Assembly: GCA_029465975.1 (NCBI GenBank)
Contig: CM055754.1
Coordinates: forward strand, 3,219,953 to 3,283,952
Length of the DNA: 64,000 nt
From: Dallia pectoralis
Taxonomy: Eukaryota > Chordata > Actinopteri > Esociformes > Umbridae
Direction of reading: 5' to 3'
Each line of letters opens with the position of its first letter. Position 1 is the first letter of the stretch. Of this stretch, positions 33,801-46,053 are shown piece after piece. The translations under genes and the position numbers were made by a program. Below the pieces are notes generated by a model. The model had not been told where the DNA came from. It worked only from the letters and a program-made list of their open reading frames with translations, and ran no database searches.

Positions 33801-36517
33801 GCGAAGGGACTGAAATTAGTAGGCAATATTTTCACCTTAATGTTGCCAACTAAAAAATGGCTTACTAACCTAACAATTTTTTATTGAAATGAGAAATTAA
33901 TAAAACCGCTGAGTGGAATTTCAAAGTTTATCCAAATACGCAGGTCTAAACATATGATCAATGCAGAGTAAAGTGAATTGAAATAAAATCAATTTTTTCC
34001 CATCTCTATCTTTTTTGTTACAGCCTAGATACTGTAGCAAAACTGCATGACGTAAAGATTTAATGACGATTTGATTTCAATTTGATGTGATTGCTGTGAA
34101 ACCAAATCAAAACATTGAGGGGTGTTTTCTTGCACGGTCTACCTATATTTGAGCTAAGCTTGACCAAAAACTGCCCATTTTATTTAGTATTTTTTTTCCC
34201 CTGGGAAGCTTAATCAATAATTAAGTCCTGAAAAAACAGGACATGCTTTTTGTTGTCTAGTTGGTATATTTACATACATGGCCTACGCAAACTGAGACAG
34301 AAGAGTGCTGTTTTCCTTCCTCTGATAATTTTTTTTCTGGTAAACATTTTGCCGCCTGCAAATTGACAGAAAATTTTGAGAACATAAATAATATAAAATA
34401 CTGGCTATTTGTGTTGGCCGTTCAAAAACACCCCTAACCATTTTTGAGGGTAAATTGTGATTAAATACAGCTTATCTTAGGGTGAAACCTCAAGCCAGAC
34501 TAAGCTAATGTGTAAGTTCACGTGAGTCCTCTGAATTTTGATTCAACTTAAACAACAGATTTAAAAGGAGTGCAATATTTCGCTGTTGCTGTCTGAAAAA
34601 ACTGTCTCTGTGTCACTGCGATGCGGATATAAATGAACCCTGAATACATATAGGGCGAAGCTTGGCTGAGAGATATCTTCCTCCGCCGTTCCAGGATTGA
34701 GTTTGGGCCTAAAAGCCCCCAAAAGAAGAGTGCTGCGCTTGAAACGACTAAAAAGAGCAGGGGAGGCAAGAAGCGGTGGAAGAAAAAGACGACAAAATCA
34801 GTGCGTTGTGTATGAACCCCAAGTTTTGCCATCCTTTCATCCGCGTTAGCATATTCAGCAGGGAGAGAGGCTTTCATAAGTGACACCTTGTGCTTCCAGA
34901 CGGGCTGTGGTGCGTTTGAGCGCTTCTTATCTGATGGGAGGACGGCATGGAGGGTGGCTCGGTGTGTGTTGCTGAGGTGGTGCCGAGGAGGCATGGATGG
35001 GGGGGAAGAGGTGAGATCTGTCTGTCCCCGATGTGGCAGAACCTCTTCCTTTGTTTGTGGGGTTAGCGTAATTGGGACAGTGTGTGTGTGTGTGTGTTTG
35101 TGTGTGTGTCTGTGCCAGTCCCATGAGGTGAGGTGAACGTCTGACTGCCTGAGCGTCGTTCTCCCTCGTCTCTCTCTTCTTCTCTCTTCCTCTCTCTTCG
35201 TCTTGAGCTTCTCCGACACAACATGGCCGACGCGCGCACACACACCCCCGCATCACACCTTCACTCTGTGGCTTCCTCTCTTCACTTCCTGCTTCCTGCC
35301 TGGCTTCCTGCCGTGCCCCACACTGCCCGCCCACTCACCCGAATGCCGTGCCGATTCTGAGGTAAGCCCACCTGTGCCGAGACCGCTGCCGACGAGGATT
35401 TGCCGACGAGCACGGTTTGGGGCTTGGGACGACGCCATCACGGGTGACGTTTTGCCTCCTTCTTTTCTTCATGCTCGTCGACCCAAAACGACCAGGTCCC
35501 TGTCAGGACGAGGATGGAGACGGGGAGGTGTAGGAACTGTTCTTTATCTGCTTAACCACTCGACTCGTATCTCTTTTTTTAGCGCTTGCTCTGAAATACA
35601 CCCCCCCCCCACTCACAGTACAGATCTGTGTACAGATCTGCAGGTTCTATTTAGGTTCTGGAAATATCACGTTGTTTTTGTGGAAGCAAGCAGACGCATT
35701 GTTACGTTTCGTGAAACAGTTTAACAAGTATAATTAAAGCATATTTGTGTGCCTATTTGTGTAGTTCTGTTTTTGTATTTCTTTTAATTCAATTAATGAA
35801 TTCGAAAAAAATCCCAAATGCATTTCTATTTAAACGACATGTTATTATTGATTGGTTTTCTTCGGTTTGAATTAATAAAAAATAAAAATGGGTGTTGAAC
35901 GCACGTGATCACAAACAATATCAAAGCGCCAGCTGCTTTAGGTTTTAGGCACACATTAGTTTTATAGACACATTTGTCATAGCTTTATTTCACACATTAT
36001 TTATATTCAATTGAATTATGATCGTATACGAGAATAATCAAGCAAAAGAAATTCTGTTCAAACACACTTTCTTTGGTTGTTTGTCGACAATATTACCTAG
36101 TTAGTCATTGAACAATTTGGCTTTGGGTTCGCGTACCACGCTAACCAGTAACTTCAGTAACCAAACACTCTCTAAGATCGGAGTTACGAAGTAGAGACGG
36201 TGAAACAAAGTGCATTCAGAAGTAGGGAACCAAACAACAAAAAGAGAAAGAAAGTCAGACGAGCCCCAAGCAGAGAACCGTAGTCCACACGGGGTGTCAA
36301 CGCCCCAATTAACATTCCTGTAAACAAGGCCAACAAAGACGCTATTTGAATAACGGCGTCGATGTACGTCTACGCGGAACTTACCAATTATTTCGGAATC
36401 ATAAGCAGTTGGCGGGGAATGTCTCTTTATTTAGCATCAGATTCACCCTGCATGGCTCTGAAGACTGGCTCATACACACAAGTCTTCTCCTGCCTACAGC
36501 ACAGACAATGGAGATGA
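30851..36517. other. Unique DNA, no gene seen
   Basis: No exon is recognised. G-runs occur at 32195-32233. A GT tract lies at 35082-35110. The minus-strand frame at 34548-35243 has a hydrophobic stretch but needs a non-ATG start and includes CA-repeat sequence, so it is not supported. A phrase TGTCCCTGTCCAAATACTTC near 33452 resembles fish DNA-transposon relics, but too little remains to name one. 33500-34550 and 35720-36150 are AT-rich. Confidence 0.5.
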
Positions 36518-36559
<42 letters not shown>

Positions 36560-36560
36560 G
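36518..36560. repeat. (GA)n microsatellite
   Basis: 43 bp of GA repeat with one AAA interruption. Confidence 0.95.
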
Positions 36561-39500
36561 CCTTTGTTTGTTCTGTTTTAATAACATTTTATAATCCCAG
36601 TTGCTCTAAATAATGTATTAAGTGTGGGTTTTCCCTAAAATAAATTACTTTATGTTGAGAATCTGGATGGATTACATTAGTTGACGCTGTGCGCATAATT
36701 CCATTATTACATTTACTGTTTGAGAGAAGTGAATTGTTTCAAAGTGTAATGTTCAAACTTGAAATTGTGTGCTTATAAAAGTTTACTGATAATAATAATA
36801 CTATTCATGTAATTATTATAGTTTATTCTTATAATTCTTAACATTATTGTTCTAACTGTAATTGAATTACAAATGATCAGGTAGAATTAGAATATAGAAA
36901 ATAGTTAAAAAAATTAATATAAAAATATGTGTATCTCATACATATGTCTCAGCAGCCAATAACCTTAGGTACGTACATTTGAATACACACACATTCACAC
37001 AGACACACACGAAAACACACACACACACACATTCCTGTCTCTTTAGATTTGTCCCTTTCTCTTCCTGTTATTTCTACGCCTGCGACCGAGTCAATTAACT
37101 CAAATTAGGAGTGCATAATTAATGCCAGATATGATATGCTACTACAAACACAACTTAACACAGGATATGAAGAATGCTATTTCTAAAAAATGTTATTTCA
37201 CTCATCGTAATTTCAACAATAGGCTCTTCAGTGTTTAATATTTATTTATTTTGATTTCTATGCCCACAGTCCAGTATGTGTTAATTTTAAAATTGCTTTT
37301 AACCTAAATTATTAAAATATGAATGCAGAAATAACATTCTCTAATTTAATTATGACTCATCAATATTCCCACATTTCTTCACCAACCTACTCAATGTCTA
37401 TCTGTCAAAATAGGATATATATATATATTTTTTTTCCATTAATTATATTACCTTAATCAAACATTTTAATGTTTCTGAGATGGATGTAGAGCTCACATGA
37501 AACAAAATGAAAATTATCATATAACAAGACACTGGCGTCTGTATGGCATTTTCACACTCTAATCCACAGTTCATATTTGTCAAGACCAAACACTTAAACG
37601 ATTGGTCCATTTCTTTTTCACATAGCATATGGGTTAATGGTTGACTAGTGACTGAGTGGACCTCACCTCAGACAGTTCACAAAAACGTGAAACACATCTT
37701 CGTGCACCGATCTGTGTTTTTTTGCACAATTTCACAACTGACTCCAAGCTCTAACAAGTGAATATCTCAAGCACCCTCTGAAGTCAGGCTCCAGCTCGTA
37801 CATTTCTGCACATCTTCCCGCAGAACTATTAACTTTAATGTTTTGAGGCTTCTCCCTTTCTTATTTATGGCGACCTCACAATTCACCAGGGTGCTACAGT
37901 CATGCATAGTTAATTGTTAATGCAAAATGCTTGTATCAAACAACACCGATCGTTGTCTGATGAGAAATTCCGCGGAGACCGTCGGAATCAGGAATGCTGC
38001 CTGTCAAAATAAGAAACGGAAAAAAGATTTGCACATGTTTTTTTACCCTTAAAGTAGAGCGCGCGCAAGTAAACGCTCCGCGCAGGGTGGAGAACCGGTG
38101 CCCTCCCTGAAATCAGGAACGAAGAATCTGTAGCCCCATTTTGTCAGGAGGATAAGCACCGCGGTTTTGGATTTTGCTGATTTTCATATAATGACTGGCA
38201 GGCGTAACACCTGCCACTGTGAAATCCAGAAATTAGTATACTCGCGGGAAACAAATTGCTTTGTTGATGCGGAACCCGAATTAAAGGCGGCCCTGACATT
38301 GAATTCCTGCACTCGAACGGGACATTTTTTGTTATGTTTTACGTGCTGCGATTTGCGACGATTCAACAGGACAAGCCAAGGTGACCATGAAACAACAAAC
38401 ACAGAAGTGTGGTTCCGGAGGAGATTACACAGGCCGGCGTTGTCCAAGTTGTTTTCTTCATCTGTGTACGTATCGATATGTGTATTTCAACGCGTACAAG
38501 TTGAGCGAAGGCAAAGTTTAGCGACACAATTCCGTTCAAGTGCGGCTCTACCGTACACTCCACAAGTTCTGTTCTCGCGTCCCCAATCGTGTACTGTGAT
38601 ACGTCAGCCTCGCGCAGGGATGAAGATCTCTCCGTACCAAACGCTGCACTCCTTATCCTGTCAATCACCTAGCCCCCCCCACCACCCCCCACCCCCTCAC
38701 CACCCCCCTAAGTCTGTGTAACGTGCTGTCGACAGCTTGGCAGAGCTGTGGGGTTGCGCGGGGCCATGATGAGAGCTCATAGCTGCATAGCAGGGTTCCT
38801 TCCTCATCAGAATCAGAACAAAAGGGGAGCCGGCCCGCACTTCTGTTCTACCTACACAGTCGAGAGAGAGACGCAGAACGAGACGCGGCCCCTTGTTTAA
38901 CCGTTTAATTCCTCCGGTTCTATATGGATGCACGGCGTAGGGTCTATAGCGCGAGGGTCCCGCGCTTCAAACGGCTCTCTGTAGTTTTTGTGGCGAATGT
39001 CTCCCCGTCAACGGATCCAGCGAAACGCACAGGGCGATGGTGTTCCCCCGGCAACTCCCCCCACCCCGTCACTAAATGGGCAGGCGCTGGGCCTACCTTT
39101 GGGCATCACGTCGACTAAAATCTGATGCCAAGGTGCCCGCTTGGCCCAACTGGATCTCGGAGCGCTAATTGTCAGATGAGGTGCCCCCAGACCAACAGGG
39201 CTTTATTTCATCTCTGGTCCAGGTCTGGTTAGCTCCAACGATCCACCCAGAGGCTAATGCACTCTAGCAAAAAAGCCAATTGTCGGCCAAAAAAAATGCA
39301 CATCTATAATAAACAAAGTGGCATGTCACAGCAATAAGTCTGCTACAGCGTAGTCTGTGATAGTCTCATTTCTGACATGATAGAACAGCCTCTGTATGAA
39401 GCTCAGAAACCGCACACTCTGAGTTCGAATCTAAAACCAGAACCCACGGATGTTAAACTTGAAACTTAACATAATATCTAACAGTGCAGAACTAATGCGC

Positions 39501-39990
39501 CCGGCTGGAGATTGGATTCCGTTTCTTATTTGGAGCAAAGTGAATTCCGTTCTGTGGGTTAACTCTCAGAAGGTGCTTGTGATTCCCTCACTGGCATCGA
39601 TAGCAATTAAAATCAGCAAAAACGTAAACGCGCAGGTTCCCGGGTCTCGCGAACAACGTATTTAACGACAGCGCTGTGTTTTAATCGCAAAGACAAACAC
39701 GTCCAGAACTTACTGGACGCGTAGCGGGGGGGGGAAAACATTTAGGAGAAATTCGAGGACCAAAGTCGGTGTGTGAAAACAAGACGGGGTGTTAAAATAT
39801 CTCGGAGCTGGAGATATTTCAAGGAGCTGACAGATTGAAATATTCAGTGGGTGGTTGAGTTACGTGGCGAGTGTCCTCAGTGTCACGAGCAAGAGCCCAC
39901 CGTCGCTACATATGTATCGATGCATGGAAATAACTTGTCAACATATTTACTTGCTACATACTATCCACACCAAACCCTTTCTATTTCTTT
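36561..39990. other. Unique AT-rich DNA, no gene seen
   Basis: CA-rich sequence lies at 36985-37031, an AT tract at 37417-37430 and a C-run/CAC tract at 38670-38708. A frame across 38190-38721 ends in the C-run tract and carries no domain. 36600-37660 is strongly AT-rich. Confidence 0.5.
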
Positions 39991-40360
39991 GTGTCTGTCT
40001 CTGTGTGTGTGTCTGTGTGTGTGTGAGTGTGTGTGTGTGTGTCTGTGTGTGTGTCTCTGTGTGTGTCTGTGCGCGTGTGTGTGTGTGTCTGTGTGTGTCT
40101 CTGTGTGTGTGTCTCTGTGTGTGTCTGTGTGTGTGTGTGTGTGTGTCTCTGTGTGTGTCTGTGTGTGTGTGTGTCTCTGTGTGTGTGTGTGTCTCTGTGT
40201 GTGTGTGTGTGTGTCTGTGTGTGTGTGTGTCTGTGTGTCTCTGTGTGTGTGTGTGTGTGTCTGTGTGTCTCTGTGTGTGTTTCTCTGTGTGTGTCTGTGT
40301 GTGTGTGTCTGTGTGTGTGTCTCTGTGTGTATCTGTGTGTGTGTGTGTGTGTGTGTGTGT
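39991..40360. repeat. (GT)n/(CTGT)n compound microsatellite
   Basis: About 370 bp of GT repeat with regularly spaced CT interruptions giving CTGTGTGT and CTCTGTGTGT blocks. It is the longest simple-sequence tract in the window. The overlapping frames are artefacts. Confidence 0.97.
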
Positions 40361-42530
40361 ACTGCACTGTTTTTAATAATAGCAGGGAGAACAAAGGAGT
40401 AGGCTGATCAGACAAGCCTATAGATTCGGGCAATTCATTAACACCCTTTCATTTACAGTCCCCCTATAGCTGCTGTACATGAACCACAGCCTTGTAAACA
40501 GTCTCACTCATTCTCACACCTTCACATTGTTTTCCGCGTCGAACTCCGTCTCGACCGCGTCTATACGGATTCCTCCTGCCCGCGTTCTCCGGGAAACGCC
40601 GAGATATGTACAATTAAAATCGCATTCCTCTCGGTGGGAAATTAGATTTAATGAACGTTCCGCTCGGCGACAACAGATGGTCGCCTTTTTGGAGGCGCGG
40701 AGATAGACAGTGCGTTTGGACGCCTTCAGATCAAATGCCAGTGGTTATCAATTAGGAGTGCAGGTGTGCTCCAGCTACATGAAACGTTCTCCTACCGTAG
40801 GCCCCACTGCTGCATCTCACCTCTCTGGTAATGAGGGACCTTCACACCAGTTAGGTACAGTAACAAAACACACAGACAGACACGGTTCAACCAAAATGTG
40901 GCGATATAACCCTCAGCCAGTCACCACAGATTCACCGTAAGAAATAAATGTGGTGTTTGGGATTTGTTAAGGACGCCGCTCGACCGCCGTAGTCTAATTT
41001 AATTACGGCAAAAATGTTTACTTTAATTGGAAATTGGTCCTTCAAGAGTTCAGTAACCTCCACGCAGGATAATAATAATTAAAAATAGTGTAAATTCGCT
41101 ATTGTTCCTCTGTATCGCATTTCTGTAAGCAGATACGTAGGAAAACCGTGTGAAAATGACAGCATACAGGTTAGAGATGTAGCCGACGGTACACACGACT
41201 GCTGTTGTGCCAGCCACGGTTAATTCAGGATGTGGCAGGCAGACAGAAAGCACATCTCAAATGATTAGCCAGAACACGCTGCTACAAACAAATGTGGAAC
41301 CGTGCCAAATCCCACTAATACAAATAGATGTATTTTTTTCTGCCATGAATGCGGCGTTGTATAATGTAAAAAAGAAATGGTACACACTTCTCGATGGAGC
41401 AGATATGGCGTATAAGAATATTTGTACGGATTAAATTGACATGATTAGGTTTGATTTCCAGATGTTAATGAGGGTCTGTTCTGGAGGTGATAGAGAGATT
41501 CACTGGATTATTTTTGGTGAGTCGATGCTTTGTGTCCTTCCTTCAACATACAGAGACATCCCTGTTGAATAAAAAATATGTGAGAAAGATACAGTATATA
41601 CGTCATTCTAATTTATTTTGTATTCTAAATGTATTCTTAATCGTGTAAAAATTTAGGGAATAAGAATAATTGAAAAAAAATTGAAACATTTTGCACTTTC
41701 GGGAACGGCTAGTTGTGCGCGTCATTCTCCTTCAAAGAAAAAAGATAAATGATGATGCCATTAAAAGTGAACTAATTAAGGAAGGCTTCTTTTAAGAACT
41801 CATTAACTGCAACCTCATTTACATAATGATGCATATTAATTAAGTTTTAATGAATCTGAATTTCCACCAAGCCGCTTTTCTTTGGCTGTGGAACAAATTG
41901 AACAAATTATTTAAAAGTGTTCTTGAATCTACTTTTCACACCAAAGGGGAGAGAAAGCAATAATTTGTAGAAAATATTTTTTTTTCACGAGCCTGGCCCA
42001 TCTGTTAATTTTTCTTTTTTTTTACATGTAATCATTTACCCTTTGTTTTCAAAACCTTAGAGATTCGTTTACTTCACTACCACGTCAGGACGTATGGGAC
42101 CAGTGGTAAATATTTAGGAAATATATACGTCTGAAATGCGTGATTAAAAGAAGAAGGCAGTTGTTTTTGCTGTAAGACATGCGAGAGGATTTGTGTATTA
42201 GACTTCTGTAAAATCACGTGGTGAAATAGGTTGTGGGTGAGACAGGCTGTGGGCGTGAGGTCTTCTGGGTGAGAGCTCACACAGCTACACTGTAATAACT
42301 AGTGGCTATCTTGCTCAATGCTTTGGTGGCTGTGTAAAAAACAGTGACATGCCACCTTTCATTCAACTCAGAGCTCTAACAGGTACGTGATTTCTCCCCT
42401 GAGTGATTACTGTAAAACATATAATTCAGTGGCACATGAGTTACCATGAAAATATACACTGAGGTTCAGACATCATGTGCAAAATGCATGATACTTGGTA
42501 CACATTCACAGTTAATTGGTACAGTACACA
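40361..42530. other. Unique DNA, no gene seen
   Basis: No exon is recognised. It holds the strongest candidate conserved block of the window (41735-41930). The rest is AT-rich. Confidence 0.5.
41735..41930. promoter_or_regulatory. Candidate conserved noncoding element
   Basis: AT-rich and non-repetitive. It holds GATGATGCCATTAAAAGTG, AACTAATTAAGG, CTCATTTACATAATGATGC, ATATTAATTAAGTTTTAATG and CTTTGGCTGTGGAAC. TAAT cores are packed every 15-30 bp with TTAC/ATGCAT-type sites, as in deeply conserved enhancers near developmental transcription-factor genes. No frame is open through it. Confidence 0.42.
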
Positions 42531-42531
42531 A

Positions 42532-42668
42532 TCAGAATCAGAATCAGCTTTATTGGCCAAGTTTGCGTAAGCAAACAAGGAATTTGACTCCGGTAAACTT
42601 AACTCTCTAAGTACAACAATGTACAACATTCACTTTGAGAGTTAAGTTTACCGGAGTCAAATTCCTTG
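42532..42668. mobile_element. Fish interspersed-repeat 3' tail, folded as inverted repeat
   Basis: It starts with (GAATCA)n, then CAGCTTTATTGGCCAAG and ACAAGGAATTTGACTCCGG, a signature I know as the tail of a very common teleost non-LTR or SINE-type repeat. Bases 42576-42607 are then repeated as an exact reverse complement at 42637-42668 after a 29-base loop. This looks like a truncated copy with a second, inverted piece joined to it. Family naming is from memory. Confidence 0.6.
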
Positions 42669-42689
42669 TCTGCAATATAGGCCACACTG

Positions 42690-42691
<2 letters not shown>

Positions 42692-42722
<31 letters not shown>
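42692..42722. repeat. (TA)n microsatellite
   Basis: About 31 bp of TA repeat beginning 24 bp after the inverted repeat. Confidence 0.95.
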
Positions 42723-42726
<4 letters not shown>

Positions 42727-43626
42727 ATATGTGTTATGTTATAACGGCAGGAGGACTGTGTGGTACAAGTCACAGAAAATATCAATGACAGTTTTAGGAG
42801 GACTGTGTCACAATACACACTGGACCCAGGTGCGTAATGGGCTGTGTAGCCACAGACCGCTCAGAGTTCCCATGATGACTGCGGATCACGACGCCATGCG
42901 AGCGTTGGAACTGGATCTGGTAGCAGCGGAGGAAGATCGCCTTCGTTAGATAAGGACCATTTTATTTAATGTCACGTCGATGGCCGTGTGCGTCTGCGCC
43001 GTTTACTTGAGGGAAGTGAAGGAACCAGGAAACTGTCTAGGGTGTCGCCCTGGCCCTCGAAATACCTCGAGAGCGACTTTGGGATATGCCCGAACTACAA
43101 GTCTTGTCTACAGCGGCGCCGCCTCGCAAATGACAGGACTTAAGGATTCCGCTGCCGACGTCTCGGTGCCAGGTACCTTGTTGAGCCCATGCCCCGGCCG
43201 GGTTGGCGCTGTTTTGACGGCACAAGGTGGACCGACGGCTTATTAGCTGTACGTCAAGATATGTACGGACGCAACAAGTGTTGATGCGATACTCCACACT
43301 GTTACACCGATGAACAGGCTTCAACCTTCATAGTGGCGGAGGGGGTTTAGCTGTCAAGAGGAGTATTGAGAATACATTTGTGGCATCTCGTTTATTTTAA
43401 CACCTTTAGCAGGGGCGTTACTATCTAGATCTCAACACGTGACTTTAAAAAACGAAATGTGCTCATGCTGATAAATCGATGGGCTGTATTGCTTTTTCTG
43501 AGGGCTGTGTATATTTGTATTTCTTGTAGCTAGCCAAATTAAAGTGTAAACGTTCTTTTTTAAATCTGCATAGTCGCCAGCTGGTACTGTTTCAGGTGCT
43601 TTTGTGATGTACTGTGTATGCAGGAT

Positions 43627-43676
43627 GCACACATGCACACACACACACACACAAACACACACACGCACACACACAC
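43627..43676. repeat. (CA)n microsatellite
   Basis: About 50 bp of CA repeat with AAA, ATG and CG interruptions. Confidence 0.92.
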
Positions 43677-43944
43677 CTGCTATGCAGGTAAAATTGGGAA
43701 TAAACCAAGCTCGGGGGAACACCAAAGCACCGAGAGGGGCGTCTGGTCCTTCATGGAGAAAAATAGTCTGAAGTCACCAGAGAATGCTTAACGCAGCGAC
43801 CGGCTCGAGCCGAACGGCACATGACTGCGCCGCTGCCAAGTCTCCCCGCGGCTGATTGGTGGAGAAAGTCTCAGAGGTTAACCTGCCACACGCCCACTGG
43901 GCCCCTCTGGTGTTTGGCGTGGCCCCGGCGTACACGGTCTGTGC

Positions 43945-43985
43945 AAGTGTGTGCGTGCGCGCGCGCGTGCACGTATGGTCACGCG
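43945..43985. other. Alternating purine-pyrimidine tract
   Basis: GTGTGTGCGTGCGCGCGCGC followed by GTGCACGTATG is a nearly continuous alternation, the sequence type most prone to Z-DNA. Confidence 0.55.
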
Positions 43986-44429
43986 TGGGAGTGTGCTCAT
44001 TTACGCGTGTCCTTATTCCGTTCCGCCCGCTGTGCCTGGGCCTTTAAAGTATCATCCCTCACGAGGTGGCTGGGTGGTTGCCGGGGTGGCTGGGTGGTTG
44101 CCGGGGCTTCTTCATGACAGTGAGCGCCCACCTCGGGGGAGGTCAGGAGTCGACGATTCAGACGAGACAAGCTGGCGATGCAGTGTAACCGAAAATGGAA
44201 AGCAGATGTTAGTTAATTAGGGGAAATGTGACTGACAAGACTCGAGCGGCGAGGTACATGCGCTACCCGGGCACCGAGCAGCTGCTGTTACTGACTTCAT
44301 TGTCAGTCTCGTACACAAGTCACAGCATCCCTACGGAGGGAGAGGCAGAGACGGGAACGCAGACAATTATCAAAATAGAATTAAGCTTGATTGAATCGCA
44401 CAGATTTTCTCTTGAATCCCGAACCCGTC

Positions 44430-44700
44430 GCGGCCCTTCATCCTTCCGGATTTCGCCTTCCCTCTACCATGCCCGCCGTCTTCCGCTCGTTCCTGTTTCC
44501 TGCGCTCGTCTTCTGTCTTTCAGAAACGCCATTTTAGCATCTGTGCGCGCGAACCTGGCGCGGGGAGGACGACAACTACGATGGCGGCGAACGTCACGGA
44601 AGCGGCGCGATTGTCTCGGTGCAGGGAAATCATACGATTCGCGGAGGCGAACGTTCTTTCTGAGAAATGTTCACGTGTTTACCTCTCGGAGATGAGAGTG
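44430..44700 (+). promoter_or_regulatory. CpG-rich patch
   Basis: CpG is frequent (CCCGTCGCGGCCC, GTGCGCGCGAACCTGGCGCG, GGAAGCGGCGCG), and a CCATTTT (YY1-like) motif lies near 44530. It could be a small CpG island or a promoter. It precedes and overlaps the 49-codon frame at 44581. Confidence 0.3.
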
Positions 44701-44730
44701 CTGTGTGAATACTCCCGTCTCAGCTGTTGA
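44581..44730 (+). CDS. Candidate small ORF, 49 residues, unknown
   Basis: An ATG in strong Kozak context (A at -3, G at +4) opens a 49-codon frame beginning MAANVTEAARLSRCREIIRF and ending YSRLSC before TGA. The encoded peptide is charged, with four cysteines (residues 14, 34, 42 and 49), and has no signal peptide or membrane segment. It lies in a CpG-rich patch, where long frames are more likely by chance because TA-containing stops are rare. I recognise no homologue. It may be a first coding exon, a small protein or nothing. Confidence 0.15.
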   Translation: MAANVTEAARLSRCREIIRFAEANVLSEKCSRVYLSEMRVLCEYSRLSC

Positions 44731-45520
44731 CTTGGAGCATAGTTGCGTCACTGATATATGGAAAGACTCATCTGCATTTTATTGCACCTCCAGGCTTTTC
44801 CTATACGCAGTCTAGTGCGATGCCTCGATGACTAGTGTGCTGTGATTAGTTCCACACATTACTCAAGATCCGTAGGAGAAAGGAGATCTTCATCACCTTT
44901 ATTTAGGCACACACACGAACGTGGAATCACTCATTTAACTTTACCTGCACTGCAGCACTTCGCGCTACTTTAAACGCGGCGTACTTTACCTCCGTAAGGC
45001 CGCGGTCACTCACCAACATATCTGACTCGAGCGCTGTCTTAACAGTTCTGAAAGATCTCCAGCGACAGTTTCAAGTGTGATATCCGGGACATTTCTTTCA
45101 GAGGTAGATGTGCTATTTACGTGTGTCATTGACGAAAGCATGATTCCTCCACCTAGCTAGACAACCAATTAAATGCGCAAGGGGAGTAGGGACCTAAGAC
45201 GGAGGAAGAACGGTTCCTACTGATGGAAACAATTTGTAGCCGCGCAGAAGCAGCGACTTGAGATACGGTCTCAGGAACGAGTATACATCACGGCGATGTC
45301 AATGAGTTCCTCGAACAAACAAAAGAATTCGCGGCACGTGTGATTTTGACAAACCTGTGATTAGTGGACGATGTGCTCTCATTAAGAGGTTTGTCGTCAC
45401 CATTGGACTTTCTTGCTGGTGTTTGTGACGGGTTCAATTGCAATGACGTTGTGCACAAGGCAGAACACGGAGGACTGATTTATCTCAACCCAATGGCGGG
45501 ATATGTGTACTTCCAAACAG

Positions 45521-46053
45521 CTCTAAAGTATCTACCACTGCACTCTAAAATATTTACCACTGCACTCTAAAGTATCTACCACTGCACTCTAAAGTATCTA
45601 CCACTGCACTCTAAAGTATCTACCACTGCACTCTAAAGTATCTACCACTGCACTCTAAAGTATCTACCACTGCTCTCTAAAGCATCTACCACTGCACTCT
45701 AAAGCATCTATCACTGCACTCTAAAGCATCTACCACTGCACTCTAAAAGCATCTACCACTGCACTTTAAAGTATCTACCACTGCACTTTAAAGTATCTAC
45801 CACTGCACTTTAAAGTATCTACCACTGCACTCTAAAGTATCTACCACTGCACTCTAAAGTATCTACCACTGCACTCTAAAGCATCTACCACTGCACTCTA
45901 TAGCATCTACCACTGCACTCTAAAGTATCTACCACTGCACTCAAAAGTATCTACCACTGCACTCTAAAGTATCTACCACTGCACTCTAAACTCTTCTACT
46001 ACTGCACTCTAAAAGTATCTACCACTGCACTCTAAACGCATCTACCACTGCAC
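45521..46053. repeat. 22-bp minisatellite
   Basis: About 24 tandem copies of the 22-bp unit CTCTAAAGTATCTACCACTG plus CA. Common variants are AAAGCATC, CACTTTAAAG and single-base insertions (CTAAAAG). Very homogeneous overall. Confidence 0.97.

Larger units (their letters stand above)
42723..45520. other. Mostly unique DNA
   Basis: No known gene is seen. Listed separately are a CA tract, a Z-DNA-prone CG/TG tract, a CpG-rich patch and a short strong-Kozak frame. Two direct copies of GGCTGGGTGGTTGCCGGGG lie at about 44069-44107. Confidence 0.5.

Noticed and set aside
34548..35243. 231-residue minus-strand frame with a hydrophobic segment
   Set aside because: It needs a non-ATG start, includes a CA-repeat (histidine/threonine run) and shows no family motif.
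38167..38721. 184-residue plus-strand frame
   Set aside because: It needs a TTG start to reach that length and ends in a C-run tract giving a proline/histidine tail; no domain is seen.
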